64,000 nucleotides of DNA from Brotonthovivens ammoniilytica (GTDB taxonomy: Bacteria > Bacillota > Clostridia > Lachnospirales > Lachnospiraceae), in NCBI RefSeq assembly GCF_025566885.1, contig NZ_JAOQJQ010000002.1, forward strand, positions 496,001 to 560,000, in the 5' to 3' direction. Below, piece by piece: positions 9,075-18,666 of this stretch (positions are counted from its first letter, which is position 1; each line of letters starts with the position of its first letter). Below the pieces are notes generated by a model. The model saw nothing but the letters and a program-made list of their open reading frames with translations, was not told where the DNA came from and did not search any database. The position numbers and the translations under genes were made by a program.

Positions 9075-10232
9075 TTATTGATATGTGTCATACATTTGAC
9101 CGATTAATTCTGCCAGCTGGGGTACGGTAATCCTGCGGGGAGTGTAAGCAATGAAAAATGCTTTTTCATAAGCATCCCTGGCACAGTCCACGGCCTCTTG
9201 TCTTGTAATTCCCTGTTTTTTCAAAGAAGGGATTTCCAGGGCCTTCATAATAAATTTCATATGTTCAGAAGCCAGTTTTGCGGCTTCTTTTCCGCGGCAG
9301 TCTTTGGGAAGGGCAAGTTCCATGCTCTTTGCAATATCTATACTTCTTTGGGGAAGGGCATCTCCTGCAAAGGTAAGCACCACAGGCAGCGTCAGAGCAC
9401 AGGCAAGCCCATGGGGCATTTGAAAACGGATGCCAAATTCGTGAGCTGCGGCATGTCCCAGATGGGTAATGGCGTCATTAAAAGCGATCCCCGCAAGGGT
9501 GCTTGCTTTAGAAAGACTGATTCTGGCCTCAAGATTACTGCCGTCTTTAAATGCAGTGACAATATTAGAAGTAATCAAACGAATTGCATACAGAGCCAGG
9601 GCGTCTGAATGGGGATTGGGGATTTTGGTTGTATAAGCTTCCACGGCATGAGAGAGGGCATCCATAGCGGTAATGGCGGTAGTAAAGGGAGAAAGCCCCA
9701 GTGTAAGCACCGGATCCACAATGGCAAGAGATGGTTTTTTTATAACCGTCTCTTTGGCGTGTGTTACATGGTCGTGGACGACACTTACATTTGTTACCTC
9801 ACTGCCGGTGCCCGATGCAGTGGGAATACAGATCAGCGGGGTATCGGATGTAAAGGACACATTTTTTGACAGATAATACTGGTGGATGGGTCCGGGATTG
9901 TCCAGTAAAACTGAGATGGACTTTGCCGCATCTAAACTGCTTCCTCCACCAATGCCTATGACAATATCCGCATCAAAGTTTCGGGCAATATTGGCGGCGG
10001 AGTCTATCATGGTATCAGGAGCATCCGGCAGTACGCCGTCATAGAGTTTCGTTTCAATACCGGCCTCTTCTAGAGAAGCTATTATTTTATCTGCGATGCC
10101 GCAGTCAGAAATACCTTTATCACAAACGCAGAATGCCTTTGTTCCGTGAAATTCCTTTGCTTTTTCCCCGGTTTGGCAAGAAGCGTGTTCCTTAAAGAAA
10201 ACCGGGCATATTTGTGAAAATGTAGTTGTCAT
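9075..10232 (-). CDS. Iron-containing (class III) alcohol dehydrogenase
   Basis: A 385-residue Fe-ADH. It has the NAD loop GIGGGSSLDAAKSI, the family segment PTASGTGSEVTNVSV, and metal-ligand segments MDALSHAVEAYTT and GHAAAHEFGIRFQMPHG with Asp and three His. The start is set at the ATG at 10232 behind AGGAGGTTTTTT; a 62-residue upstream extension is unlikely because it would run through two hairpins. It is followed by butyrate kinase. The likely role is reduction of the aldehyde made by a GRE to the alcohol, regenerating NAD. Relatives include 1,3-propanediol and 4-hydroxybutyrate dehydrogenases. Confidence 0.88.
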   Translation of the reverse strand: MTTTFSQICPVFFKEHASCQTGEKAKEFHGTKAFCVCDKGISDCGIADKIIASLEEAGIETKLYDGVLPDAPDTMIDSAANIARNFDADIVIGIGGGSSLDAAKSISVLLDNPGPIHQYYLSKNVSFTSDTPLICIPTASGTGSEVTNVSVVHDHVTHAKETVIKKPSLAIVDPVLTLGLSPFTTAITAMDALSHAVEAYTTKIPNPHSDALALYAIRLITSNIVTAFKDGSNLEARISLSKASTLAGIAFNDAITHLGHAAAHEFGIRFQMPHGLACALTLPVVLTFAGDALPQRSIDIAKSMELALPKDCRGKEAAKLASEHMKFIMKALEIPSLKKQGITRQEAVDCARDAYEKAFFIAYTPRRITVPQLAELIGQMYDTYQ

Positions 10233-10294
10233 AAAAAACCTCCTGTAGTAATTTGCATGTCTGTACACTAAAAGTATCATTGAAAAAAACAGAA

Positions 10295-10350
10295 GACACC
10301 GAAGTTTTAGCACAAAACAATATTTGTTTTTGTGCAGAAACTCCGGTGCC
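10295..10350 (-). promoter_or_regulatory. Long hairpin upstream of adh-buk, attenuator or second terminator
   Basis: An imperfect long inverted repeat (GACACCGAAGTTTTAGCACAAAACA against TGTTTTTGTGCAGAAACTCCGGTGCC). On the minus strand it is followed by TCTTCTGTTTTTTTC. It lies behind another terminator hairpin (10361-10410) and 63 nt before the Fe-ADH start. Its arms contain two facing copies of TTTTGTGC, also found before other genes of the island. Confidence 0.6.
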
Positions 10351-10360
10351 GGAGAAAAAA

Positions 10361-10410
10361 AGAAAAGCATCGTTTGTTTCCGGCTAAATAGTACAAACGA
10401 TGCCTTTTCT
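10361..10410 (-). terminator. Terminator of the first PucR gene
   Basis: AGAAAAGCATCGTTTGT/ACAAACGATGCCTTTTCT with a 15-nt loop. On the minus strand CTTTTTTTCTCC follows. It begins 10 nt after the PucR stop. Confidence 0.8.
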
Positions 10411-10420
10411 TTATGCAATA

Positions 10421-11941
10421 TTATGACTGAGAAATAAGGAAAGAGGAAAATAGCATATGTGGTCTTTCCGGTGACGTGGAGATTTCAAAATCCAACAGTT
10501 CTTCAATCCGCCGGATTCGGTAAAGCAGGGAATTGCGGTGAATATTTAATATTTCCGCAGTGTTGTTCATGCTGCAGTTATTCTGAAGATAACAGATTAA
10601 CGTATTCAGATAATCGGTATTGTTTTTTTCATCAAAAGACTGAATAACAGAAAATGCAGAATGGATCAGAGTTTCCTTCGGAAATTCATTACAGATTTCC
10701 GAAATACAATGCTGTTTACAGTAATCCTCATAATACAAAACTGTAGTCCGGATGGAATCTGACTGCTGATCCAGGATGAACATCAGCTGTTCCCAAACGC
10801 GTTTTGTATCACTTAAGTGAAAGTATCGTAAACTGCAGGCACAGATTGCATCATTGGTAATAAGTATATACTGCAGTTTTAGAATATATTTTTGTATGTC
10901 AATTTTGGTAGTAAGCAAAATAGCTATATGAGACTGTATCAAAGTGCAGTGGCAGTCAGGAAGCTGCTGCTGTATTTGAGACATAATCTCATAATGTCTG
11001 GTTGTACGAAATTTAAGATAATTAGTAAAACGCAGACATAAAAGCTGCCAGGTTCCCTGATTTGAAATATCGTTGTCTTTCAAGGTTTGTGTCAAAGCGG
11101 CAATATCCATATCCTTTGCCAGTATCATCTCTTCTAGAAGCGTGGAATAGTCTTTTTTCTTAAAGTCAGGACGGGGCAGAAGCAAAGCTGCCAGCTTTTC
11201 CATCTGACGGACAAAATAATCAAAAAGCAGAATGTCTCCGGGATGAAAGGAGTTTTTATCCTGTTTGTGAAAGCCTATATAATAAGAAATGTACGGATTG
11301 ATACGGATACGGTAAACACGAAGCCGTTTGCCGCTGATATTATTTATAACTTCTGCTACGCCTGTCTGTTCTACTTCGTCCAGAGTTGGATTGCTGCGGT
11401 TAATAATATTGAGAAAGTAATAACCGTATCCGTTCTGCAGACAAAAATAAAGCGTATCATTTTTTGGAGATATATCAGTGATTGCCAGTATCTGATGATT
11501 GGCATTCATCATAGCCATAGGTACCTGAATCAGTTCATACCCGGTATTGATCATATCCTGAAAAGAGGAATGACCGCTTATAATTTTCATTAATTTCTGT
11601 TCCCAGTTATTATATATCAAAAATATATTTCCCAGTTTATTAACATAAGAGAACAAATTACTGTATGGCTCACTGCATATTAAATAATTAGAATGCCCCA
11701 GCCAGGAAGGCAGGAGAGCAGGGGCATCAAACAGCATAAAATTTTTTCCATGTTCCCCAATCTTCTGATGCAGATCATTTGGAATATCTTCTAGTCTGCA
11801 AAGATACATAACAGAATCCTCTAATTCGGTAATGGAGGATTCCATTATTTTAAAAGCCAGAAGATTTGCGGAATTTTGGATATGGCAGACTGAAATATTA
11901 TTTTGAAGTTCTTTTTGTATATATTCCATTCGTATAAACAT
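10421..11941 (-). CDS. PucR/CdaR-type transcriptional regulator (copy 1)
   Basis: A 506-residue regulator. The C-terminal ~60 residues form the PucR HTH domain: LICYLQNNCSMNNTAEILN then IHRNSLLYRIRRIEELLDF. The middle holds a sensor-like region (MAMMNANHQILAITDIS, weakly PAS/GAF-like). It is a clear paralogue of the next gene upstream on the same strand (11966-13468), with the same length and domain order. A GGAGG lies 10 nt before the ATG. Family members usually control catabolism of purines or sugar acids. Here the pair probably controls the GRE island that surrounds it. Confidence 0.85.
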   Translation of the reverse strand: MFIRMEYIQKELQNNISVCHIQNSANLLAFKIMESSITELEDSVMYLCRLEDIPNDLHQKIGEHGKNFMLFDAPALLPSWLGHSNYLICSEPYSNLFSYVNKLGNIFLIYNNWEQKLMKIISGHSSFQDMINTGYELIQVPMAMMNANHQILAITDISPKNDTLYFCLQNGYGYYFLNIINRSNPTLDEVEQTGVAEVINNISGKRLRVYRIRINPYISYYIGFHKQDKNSFHPGDILLFDYFVRQMEKLAALLLPRPDFKKKDYSTLLEEMILAKDMDIAALTQTLKDNDISNQGTWQLLCLRFTNYLKFRTTRHYEIMSQIQQQLPDCHCTLIQSHIAILLTTKIDIQKYILKLQYILITNDAICACSLRYFHLSDTKRVWEQLMFILDQQSDSIRTTVLYYEDYCKQHCISEICNEFPKETLIHSAFSVIQSFDEKNNTDYLNTLICYLQNNCSMNNTAEILNIHRNSLLYRIRRIEELLDFEISTSPERPHMLFSSFLISQS

Positions 11942-11965
11942 AATCCGAATGCCTCCTCGTTTGTC

Positions 11966-13468
11966 TTATTGATAAATAAAAAAAGATGAGAAAAGCATAT
12001 TTATGCGTTCTTCAGAGGCTGCAATTCTGAAACCCAGTAATTCTTCAATTTTTTTAATACGGTACTGAAGAGAATTGCGGTGAATATAAAGGGCATTAGC
12101 GCTGGCTGATATACTGCAGTTATTTTGAAGGTAAGCAATCAGTGTAGCCACATATTCCGTATTGTTTTCTGTGTCATATTCGGCCAGCCGGGAGAAACAT
12201 GGAGGATACAGTGTTTCCGGGGGCAGTTTTTGCTGCACAGTCTGAATACACTGCCTTGTAATATAGTGATCATAGTTCTGAACCGCTCCATATTCTTCTT
12301 TCCAGTTATCCAGTATAAAAAGCATCTGAGCCCATACTTTAGGGATATCGCAAAGATTATGAAAACAGGAGCTTTGAGCGCAGCGGGCCTGGTAAGTATG
12401 AAGTATTTTTTTTAGACGCTGCAGATCAGAAGGCAGGATTTCATCCTGAATCAGTACCCCTATATAAGGCTCTAGATAAAAGCATCTGGAATTGGAAACG
12501 GATGATTCTACAAGATTTATAAATTCCGGATTTTTCTTTGCAGCAGGCTGGAGGAAGTGAAGCGTAAGCAAATAATAGCTGTCAAATTGTTTGTAATGAT
12601 AATAAGAAATAAGCTGCTGTACGATTTTTTGATCTAAACTTTTTTTATGAATCAAATCCCCCATAAACTGCTCGAACAAACTGCTTTTTACAAACATATT
12701 TTTGGGAAACTGCGCAGCTTTAATGGTTACTATCTGAACAAACTGCTCATAGAGTTCTAAAGTATGCGGCTGAAAGGGCTGTGCATCTGATTTGTGCAGC
12801 CCCAGATAAAAGATAGAGTGTCCCCGGACTTTAATGGTGGTAACTCTCAGTCTGTTATGGCTGAACGTGTTAATGACCTCCCGAACGGTTTCTTTATCCA
12901 GTTCCGGCAATGTAGGATTGCTTTCCTTAATAATTTCCGCACAGGGGTAGCCATATCCCTGCTGCATATAGGTGTACAGAGTGTCTGAAGTTTTCACTTG
13001 ATGATTTACTGCAAGAACCTGATGATTCACATCCAGAATACATAGAGGGATTCTGATTTTGGAAAAGGCCAGATCCAGCATGTTCTGAAGAGAGGCCTGT
13101 GAAACACTCATTTCTATCAGTCTGTTTTCCCATTCATTGTAAGAAGAAAAAATGGCCTCTACCATGTTAATGAAATAAATAAAACTGGATGTTTCTGATA
13201 TGCACAGATAGTTACAATCTGTCAGTGACTCTTTCAGATTTTCAGGCTCATTGCCATAAATAATAAAATTCTGGCATTTCAGAACGTTTTTCTGATTCAG
13301 AATTTCCTGAAGCTTTAAGGGCTGGCAAAGGTATACGTATTCTGTGTCAAGAGACGTATTGTTGTCGTAAAGAATTTTAATGGCCGACACTTTTGAATTG
13401 CAGGATATGTGGATATCCTTTATGATTCCCGATAATTCATTGGCAATAAGCGATATACTGAGTTTCAT
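11966..13468 (-). CDS. PucR/CdaR-type transcriptional regulator (copy 2)
   Basis: A 500-residue paralogue of the neighbour at 10421. The C-terminal HTH reads LIAYLQNNCSISASANAL then IHRNSLQYRIKKIEELLGF. The central ILDVNHQVLAVNHQV and VVREVINTFSHNRLRVT-like segments match equivalent stretches in copy 1 (REVINTFSHNRLRV versus AEVINNISGKRLRV). The ribosome site is GAGGAAGGG. It is divergent from the MFS-GRE1 operon across a 254-nt control region and 24 nt upstream of copy 1, so both are likely cotranscribed. Two tandem copies suggest a hetero-oligomer or response to two ligands. Confidence 0.85.
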   Translation of the reverse strand: MKLSISLIANELSGIIKDIHISCNSKVSAIKILYDNNTSLDTEYVYLCQPLKLQEILNQKNVLKCQNFIIYGNEPENLKESLTDCNYLCISETSSFIYFINMVEAIFSSYNEWENRLIEMSVSQASLQNMLDLAFSKIRIPLCILDVNHQVLAVNHQVKTSDTLYTYMQQGYGYPCAEIIKESNPTLPELDKETVREVINTFSHNRLRVTTIKVRGHSIFYLGLHKSDAQPFQPHTLELYEQFVQIVTIKAAQFPKNMFVKSSLFEQFMGDLIHKKSLDQKIVQQLISYYHYKQFDSYYLLTLHFLQPAAKKNPEFINLVESSVSNSRCFYLEPYIGVLIQDEILPSDLQRLKKILHTYQARCAQSSCFHNLCDIPKVWAQMLFILDNWKEEYGAVQNYDHYITRQCIQTVQQKLPPETLYPPCFSRLAEYDTENNTEYVATLIAYLQNNCSISASANALYIHRNSLQYRIKKIEELLGFRIAASEERINMLFSSFFIYQ

Positions 13469-13545
13469 AGAAATTTCCCTTCCTCTGCAGAATGCTTCTA
13501 CTTATTTCATTATGTGCTATTTTAGCATAAAGCATTCAAATTGGA

Positions 13546-13558
13546 CTTGTGCAAAAAG
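13546..13558 (+). promoter_or_regulatory. TTGTGCA-type site between pucR and the MFS-GRE1 operon
   Basis: CTTGTGCAAAAAG resembles sites at 101, 10310, 10329, 19716 and 19736, all in control regions of the GRE island or the first operon. It is a candidate operator for the PucR pair; only visual similarity supports it. Confidence 0.35.
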
Positions 13559-13658
13559 CCCGAAAAAGAAATCTGTTTGGTAAAAAGATACGAATACAAA
13601 GGAGAAGGGGACAGCTATAATGAGGGCGAAACATGGTTACTAGATGGATACCAAAAAG

Positions 13659-13699
13659 TTTTCAAACACCTGAGTGTAAAAAGCACTTAGCGGTGAAAA
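13659..13699. promoter_or_regulatory. Imperfect dyad before the MFS-GRE1 operon
   Basis: TTTTCAAACACCTGAGTG pairs imperfectly with CACTTAGCGGTGAAAA, ending 24 nt before the MFS start. It could be an operator or a leader hairpin. Confidence 0.35.
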
Positions 13700-13722
13700 A
13701 TTGAAAGGAGGAGAAGAAACTT

Positions 13723-14910
13723 ATGGAAAAAACTAGTAAAGGCAGAGTCAAGGTGGGTATTTATCTCTGTGCAATTCTTATGATGGGGGTTATTGCGGTA
13801 TCAAGTAACATCGCAAACATTATCGGGGCATTTCCGGAAGCAAATCAAACTACGGTTATTACTTATTTGATTTCCATTCCGTGTTTAATCGTAATCCCTA
13901 TGACAATTATAACCGGAAAACTTATGGGAAGTATTCCAAAGAAAACACTGATGCTTATCGGTGTACTGCTCTGGCTGGCAGGAGGCGTTGTGCCGTTCTT
14001 TATGGACAGCCTGAATATGATTCTGGTTATGCGTATTGTCTTTGGTATCGGCCTTGGAATGGTACAGTCTTTATGCGCGGCGCTTGTAGTGGAGAATTTT
14101 GAAAATCCAAATGAGCGTGGAAAAATTATGGGTAATATGACGGCATTTCAGATGCTTGGAGCAATTATTTTTTCTCTGGTAGCAGGAAATCTGGGAACCA
14201 TAAGCTGGAACGTGGCATTCCTTGTTCATCTGATGGCAATTATTTCTTTGATTGCCACGATTGTATGTATCCCATATAAAAAGCCTGAAAAAGTTACGGA
14301 AACCGGAGAAAAGGTAAAATTCAAACCAACAGGTATGATGTGGGTATGGTGTATTGCATTTTTCGTATATATGATTGCCGGACAGACATATTCTAATTCA
14401 GCATCTTCCATTATAACAGAGCTAAAGCTTGGAGGTTCCGCAGCAGCAGGCTACTCACTGGCTCTTTTTGCACTGGGTGGTTTGATTATGGGATTTATCT
14501 TCGGAAAAATTCTCAGCGCATGCAAACGTATGACACTGACAGTGGGATGCTTTTTACTGGCAGCCTCTTATCTGATTATGACATTTGCTCCGAACCTGGC
14601 ATTATCTTATGTAGGCGCATTTGTATGCGGTCTTGCGTTCTCTATTTGTATGCCGTGTATTCTTACGGGAGCAGGAAGCTCGGTAGATCAGGCGTCATCG
14701 GAAATGGCTACTTCTATTGCAACCTGTCTGCAAAACGCCGGTATGGCTGTCTGCCCGTATATTGTGACTCCGGCAGGAGCTGCTTTGGCGGTATCAGCAG
14801 GAGGAAAACTGATTCCTAATCAGTGGTCTATGATTTTTGCGGTAATCGTTGTAGTGATTCTGGCAATCGTATTTATGATTATTAATATGCGAAATAAAAA
14901 AGCAGCATAA
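13723..14910 (+). CDS. MFS permease (GRE1 operon)
   Basis: A 395-residue major facilitator protein with 12 predicted hydrophobic segments. It has a central polar loop near residues 187-202 (YKKPEKVTETGEKVKF) and the family-typical segment MRIVFGIGLGMVQSL after helix 3. AAAGGAGGAGAAG precedes the ATG. It is the first gene before GRE1 and its activase, so it probably brings in the GRE1 substrate. It differs clearly from the OFA-like permease at 22187, suggesting two substrates or two directions of transport. Confidence 0.85.
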   Translation: MEKTSKGRVKVGIYLCAILMMGVIAVSSNIANIIGAFPEANQTTVITYLISIPCLIVIPMTIITGKLMGSIPKKTLMLIGVLLWLAGGVVPFFMDSLNMILVMRIVFGIGLGMVQSLCAALVVENFENPNERGKIMGNMTAFQMLGAIIFSLVAGNLGTISWNVAFLVHLMAIISLIATIVCIPYKKPEKVTETGEKVKFKPTGMMWVWCIAFFVYMIAGQTYSNSASSIITELKLGGSAAAGYSLALFALGGLIMGFIFGKILSACKRMTLTVGCFLLAASYLIMTFAPNLALSYVGAFVCGLAFSICMPCILTGAGSSVDQASSEMATSIATCLQNAGMAVCPYIVTPAGAALAVSAGGKLIPNQWSMIFAVIVVVILAIVFMIINMRNKKAA

Positions 14911-14998
14911 CAGTCAGCATTAATGTCTGGGAAGATACAGATATTTACAAATACAGGCATAGCAATATTTAAACAATTAGCAGTAAGGAGGAAAAGCT

Positions 14999-17503
14999 AT
15001 GATAGCAGAAAGTTTAACGAAAGGCAACAGACCTGAGGCAATTGAACCTTATGATAAAGTCTGGGGAGTAGGGGTCTCCGGACTGGATGAAAATATTTCT
15101 CCGTTTCCCCGGATTAATTCCATGCTGGAAAAGACAAAAGATGCCGTAAGTATGGTGGACACAGAGAGAGCCGTTATTCTTACGAAGGCTTATGAGAAAT
15201 ATAAGGGAGATCCTCAGATTATTAAAGTGGCGAAAGCATTCCGTGATATTCTTTCTCAGGTAACCATCCATATAGATGAAGAAGAACTGATTGCAGGTGA
15301 AATTGCAGCTCCGGCGTGGCATGCTCCTCTGTATCCGGACTTTTCTGTTCAGTGGCTGGTTCAGGAAATGGATGATACATCCATTCCGGACTTTTCTGAA
15401 AGATCAAATGATAAATATGTGATTTCCGATGAAGTGCGTAAAGTTGTGCGTGAAATCGCTCCTAAATGGGACGGCGTATCCAATGTGGATCTAATAAAAA
15501 AAGCCCTGTCCGAAGAAGAGGCAAAGGGAAGCACTCTGCTTGGAAACGGAATGTATGCCAACGATCTGTATTCTTATAATGGCATTGGTCATATCTGTAT
15601 TGATTATCCTATGCTGTTAAAGACCGGTTTTGGGGGCATTAAGAAAAAAGTAGCAGAAAAACTGGCTCAGCTGGAAACCGGCAGCACGCCGGAAGCATCC
15701 AAACAGAGACTGTTCTGGCAGGCACAGCTCATTTCCCTGGAAGGAGCAATTACCTACTTTAAAAGATATGCTCAGCTTGCAACTGAAATGGCAGCTTCCT
15801 GCAAAGACGAAAACAGAAAATCCGAGCTTTTGCGCATGGCTTCCAACTGCGGCTGGGTAGCTGAAAATCCGGCAAGAGATTTCTGGGAGGCAGTTCAGCT
15901 GTGGTACCTGGCTACAAATCTGATTCTCATTGAGTCCAACGGACATTCTGTAACATACGGCAGATTTGACATAATTATGGGTCCATATTATGAAAAGAGT
16001 ATTAACGAGGGCATACTGACGCGTGAATTTATGCAGGAACTGATAGAAAGCTCTTTTATTAAAATGGATCAGTTAAGGAAAATCAGAGGTTTTGGAGAAA
16101 CGATTATTGCTTCCGGCATCGGCTGGGGAGGTACTGCTTTGAACGTAGGCGGTGTAGACGCTGACGGTGAAGATGCTGTAAATGATGTTTCTTATATGGT
16201 GCTGGATGCCCACGCTCATACAAGAATAACAAATCCATGGATGGGGGTAAAACTCTCTGAAAAGAATCCCAAAGAATTCTGGATAAAAGCATTTAATGTT
16301 ATCAGAATCGGCACAGGAGAACCAAAGATCTACAACGATGAAAAAGTAGTGGAATCTATGACAAAATATGGGGTGCCGCTTTCAGACGCCCGTGACTGGG
16401 TTGGTATCGGATGTGTGGAGCCTGAAGTACCGGGCTATACATACGGCTGGCATGATGCAGATTACTTTAACACGGCGAAAGTGCTTACCTTCGCATTAAA
16501 CGGAGGCCGTGATCCGGCAACCGGAGAGCAGGCGGGACCCGACAGGGGAACTCTGGCGGATTTTAAATCTTTTGAAGAAGTAAAGGAAGCCTTTGAAGTT
16601 CAGCTGAAGTACTGGATTGACTGCATGGTATCTACTATTAATACCATGGATATGGTACATCAGCAGAACAAACCGCTTCCGTATCTGTCTCTGCTTGTAA
16701 ATGACTGTATTGAAAAAGGAAAAGATATCAGCGCCGGAGGAGCCCGCTATAACTATACAGGTCCTCAGTGCGTAGGTCTTGCAACGGTAGCAGATGCTTT
16801 AAGCACCATCAGACAGCTTGTGTTTGATGAAAAGAAAATCACAGGGGAAGAGCTGATGAAAGTTCTCCAGGATAACTGGGAAGGACATGAAGCTCTCCGG
16901 GCATATATCAACAGTGATCAGGTACATCATTACGGCAATGATGATGATTACGCAGATGAAATGGCACAGTATGTTATGAATAAATATTGTGAATTTGTTG
17001 AGCACAGACCCAATGCAAGGGGCGGCGAATTCAGACCGGGCGTTTATTCCGTATCCATTAACGTGCCATGCGGTATGGGATGTACTGCTACTCCTGACGG
17101 GCGTGTCAGCGGTGAAGCGGTGTCCGACTGTCTGGGGCCTGCTCATCCGGGCGGTGTTTCCCATGATGTAAACGGACCGCTGGCAGTTGCGGATTCTCTG
17201 GCAAAATTAGACCAGGCCCGTATCGCAAACGGAGTTATCCTGAACTGGAAATTTACACCGGATACACTAAGCGGAGATATTGGGCTGGACAATTTCATGA
17301 ATCTCATGCAGGGATACTTTGAAAAAGGTGGTATGCAGAGCCAGTTTAATGTAACAAGCAGAGAAATATTGCAGAAAGCCCAGAAAGAACCTCAAAAATA
17401 TAAAAATCTTATGGTTCGTGTAGCCGGATATTCGGCATTCTTTACAGAATTAAGTCCGGAGCTTCAGAGCGATTTAATCGGAAGAACTGAATTATCTTTC
17501 TAA
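14999..17503 (+). CDS. Glycyl radical enzyme 1, diol-dehydratase-like
   Basis: An 834-residue pyruvate-formate-lyase-family enzyme. The glycyl-radical loop RVAGYSAFF puts the radical on Gly810, 24 residues from the end. The active-site loop GIGCVEPEVPGYTYGWHDA gives Cys472, Glu474 and Asp486. His198 (GIGHICIDY) and His316 (ESNGHS) complete the set that, in B12-independent glycerol dehydratase (His164, His281, Cys433, Glu435, Asp447), handles a vicinal diol. Spacing Cys-Glu-Asp is identical. It should therefore remove water (or another leaving group) from a 1,2-diol-like substrate to give an aldehyde. It acts in the cytosol; no encapsulation peptide is visible. Its activase follows at 17578. 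The substrate is unknown. Confidence 0.88.
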   Translation: MIAESLTKGNRPEAIEPYDKVWGVGVSGLDENISPFPRINSMLEKTKDAVSMVDTERAVILTKAYEKYKGDPQIIKVAKAFRDILSQVTIHIDEEELIAGEIAAPAWHAPLYPDFSVQWLVQEMDDTSIPDFSERSNDKYVISDEVRKVVREIAPKWDGVSNVDLIKKALSEEEAKGSTLLGNGMYANDLYSYNGIGHICIDYPMLLKTGFGGIKKKVAEKLAQLETGSTPEASKQRLFWQAQLISLEGAITYFKRYAQLATEMAASCKDENRKSELLRMASNCGWVAENPARDFWEAVQLWYLATNLILIESNGHSVTYGRFDIIMGPYYEKSINEGILTREFMQELIESSFIKMDQLRKIRGFGETIIASGIGWGGTALNVGGVDADGEDAVNDVSYMVLDAHAHTRITNPWMGVKLSEKNPKEFWIKAFNVIRIGTGEPKIYNDEKVVESMTKYGVPLSDARDWVGIGCVEPEVPGYTYGWHDADYFNTAKVLTFALNGGRDPATGEQAGPDRGTLADFKSFEEVKEAFEVQLKYWIDCMVSTINTMDMVHQQNKPLPYLSLLVNDCIEKGKDISAGGARYNYTGPQCVGLATVADALSTIRQLVFDEKKITGEELMKVLQDNWEGHEALRAYINSDQVHHYGNDDDYADEMAQYVMNKYCEFVEHRPNARGGEFRPGVYSVSINVPCGMGCTATPDGRVSGEAVSDCLGPAHPGGVSHDVNGPLAVADSLAKLDQARIANGVILNWKFTPDTLSGDIGLDNFMNLMQGYFEKGGMQSQFNVTSREILQKAQKEPQKYKNLMVRVAGYSAFFTELSPELQSDLIGRTELSF

Positions 17504-17517
17504 AACAGCAGTAAATG

Positions 17518-17544
17518 CCCGGGGGCGTAAAAAATGCCCCTGGA
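17518..17544 (+). promoter_or_regulatory. Intercistronic hairpin between GRE1 and its activase
   Basis: CCgGGGGC-gtaaaaaat-GCCCCtGG forms a GC-rich stem just after the GRE1 stop, without a T tract. It probably lowers activase expression relative to GRE1 or stabilises the GRE1 mRNA end. Confidence 0.5.
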
Positions 17545-17577
17545 CACCTGCTGGTGAACAATAAGCTGGTGGTGACT

Positions 17578-18558
17578 ATGTCAGATAAAAAAGGAATTGT
17601 TTTTAATATTCAAAGATTTACCATACACGACGGACCGGGCATACGCACGGAGGTATTTTTAAAGGGGTGTCCCATGCACTGTAAATGGTGCAGCAATCCG
17701 GAAAGTATTCAGCCAAACCGGCAGCTTGGTATTTATCCGGCCAAATGCATCTCGAAAGACAAGTGCGGAGCATGTCTGAAAGCCTGCCCCAAAGAAGGAA
17801 AACCTCTGGAATTTTCTCCGGAGGGCATTATTACAGGAAGCAACTCCCAGTGTCTTTCCTGTATGAGATGTGCAGCTGCCTGCTTTACTCATGCTATCAA
17901 GTCCTGGGGAGAGGTCATGACAGTGGAAGAGGTTATGGAAGCTGTTATGAAAGATGAAACTTATTATAAAAAATCCGGAGGCGGAATAACTTTAAACGGC
18001 GGTGAAGTGGCCGTTCAATGGGAGTTTGCTCTGGAGATATTAAAAGCATGCAAAAATAAGAACATTCATACCTGTGTGGAAACAAGTATGCACTGTTCTC
18101 CGGATATCATACAAAAATTTTATAAATATACAGACCTGATTTTTACGGATATAAAAAATATGGACAGCGAAGTACATAAACAGTGGTCGGGAGCAGGAAA
18201 TGAACTGATACTGAAAAATATTGAGCAGACTGCAAAAGCGGGAGTGAAAATGGTGATCCGTATACCTGTAATTCCACAGATTAACGACAGTGATGAAAAC
18301 TTAAGAAAAACAGCCGCTTTTATCCGGGATCACCTGGGCAGCAGCGTAGTGCAGATACAGCTTCTGCCTTACCGTAAAATGGGAACGGAAAAATATGCTT
18401 CTTTAGGGCTTGCATATCCCATGGGAGAAGACTATAAAATGCCTGAAAGAAGTGTTTGGGAAGCAAATTTACTGCGTATCAGGAATATGCTCCTGGAAGA
18501 ATATCATATTCCTGTTGTGGCAGGTTCAAATGAGAGAATAGAGATGAGTGAATTATAA
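17578..18558 (+). CDS. Glycyl radical enzyme activase 1 (radical SAM)
   Basis: A 326-residue radical SAM protein that installs the glycyl radical using S-adenosylmethionine. The AdoMet cluster ligands are Cys31, Cys35 and Cys38 in GCPMHCKWCSNPE, preceded by the family signature FTIHDGPGIRTEVF. An inserted ferredoxin domain (Cys57, 63, 66, 70 and Cys92, 95, 98, 102) holds two further 4Fe-4S clusters, as in activases of dehydratase-type GREs. The ATG at 17578 begins the conserved sequence; an upstream ATG at 17515 would include the hairpin. It is cotranscribed with GRE1. Confidence 0.88.
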   Translation: MSDKKGIVFNIQRFTIHDGPGIRTEVFLKGCPMHCKWCSNPESIQPNRQLGIYPAKCISKDKCGACLKACPKEGKPLEFSPEGIITGSNSQCLSCMRCAAACFTHAIKSWGEVMTVEEVMEAVMKDETYYKKSGGGITLNGGEVAVQWEFALEILKACKNKNIHTCVETSMHCSPDIIQKFYKYTDLIFTDIKNMDSEVHKQWSGAGNELILKNIEQTAKAGVKMVIRIPVIPQINDSDENLRKTAAFIRDHLGSSVVQIQLLPYRKMGTEKYASLGLAYPMGEDYKMPERSVWEANLLRIRNMLLEEYHIPVVAGSNERIEMSEL

Positions 18559-18588
18559 ATCATATCATAACTGAAAATTACTATTGAA

Positions 18589-18631
18589 AAAAGCCTTCGG
18601 ACTTTGCGGCAGCGCGGGCCCGGGGGCTTTT
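18589..18631. terminator. Terminator between convergent activase genes
   Basis: AAAAGCC/GGCTTTT closes a GC-rich hairpin with TTCGG/CCCG pairing inside, between the two activase stop codons. T or A runs on both sides allow both directions. Confidence 0.65.
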
Positions 18632-18666
18632 ATGTTTCTGTCTGAAGGTATACATGGCAGATGCAT

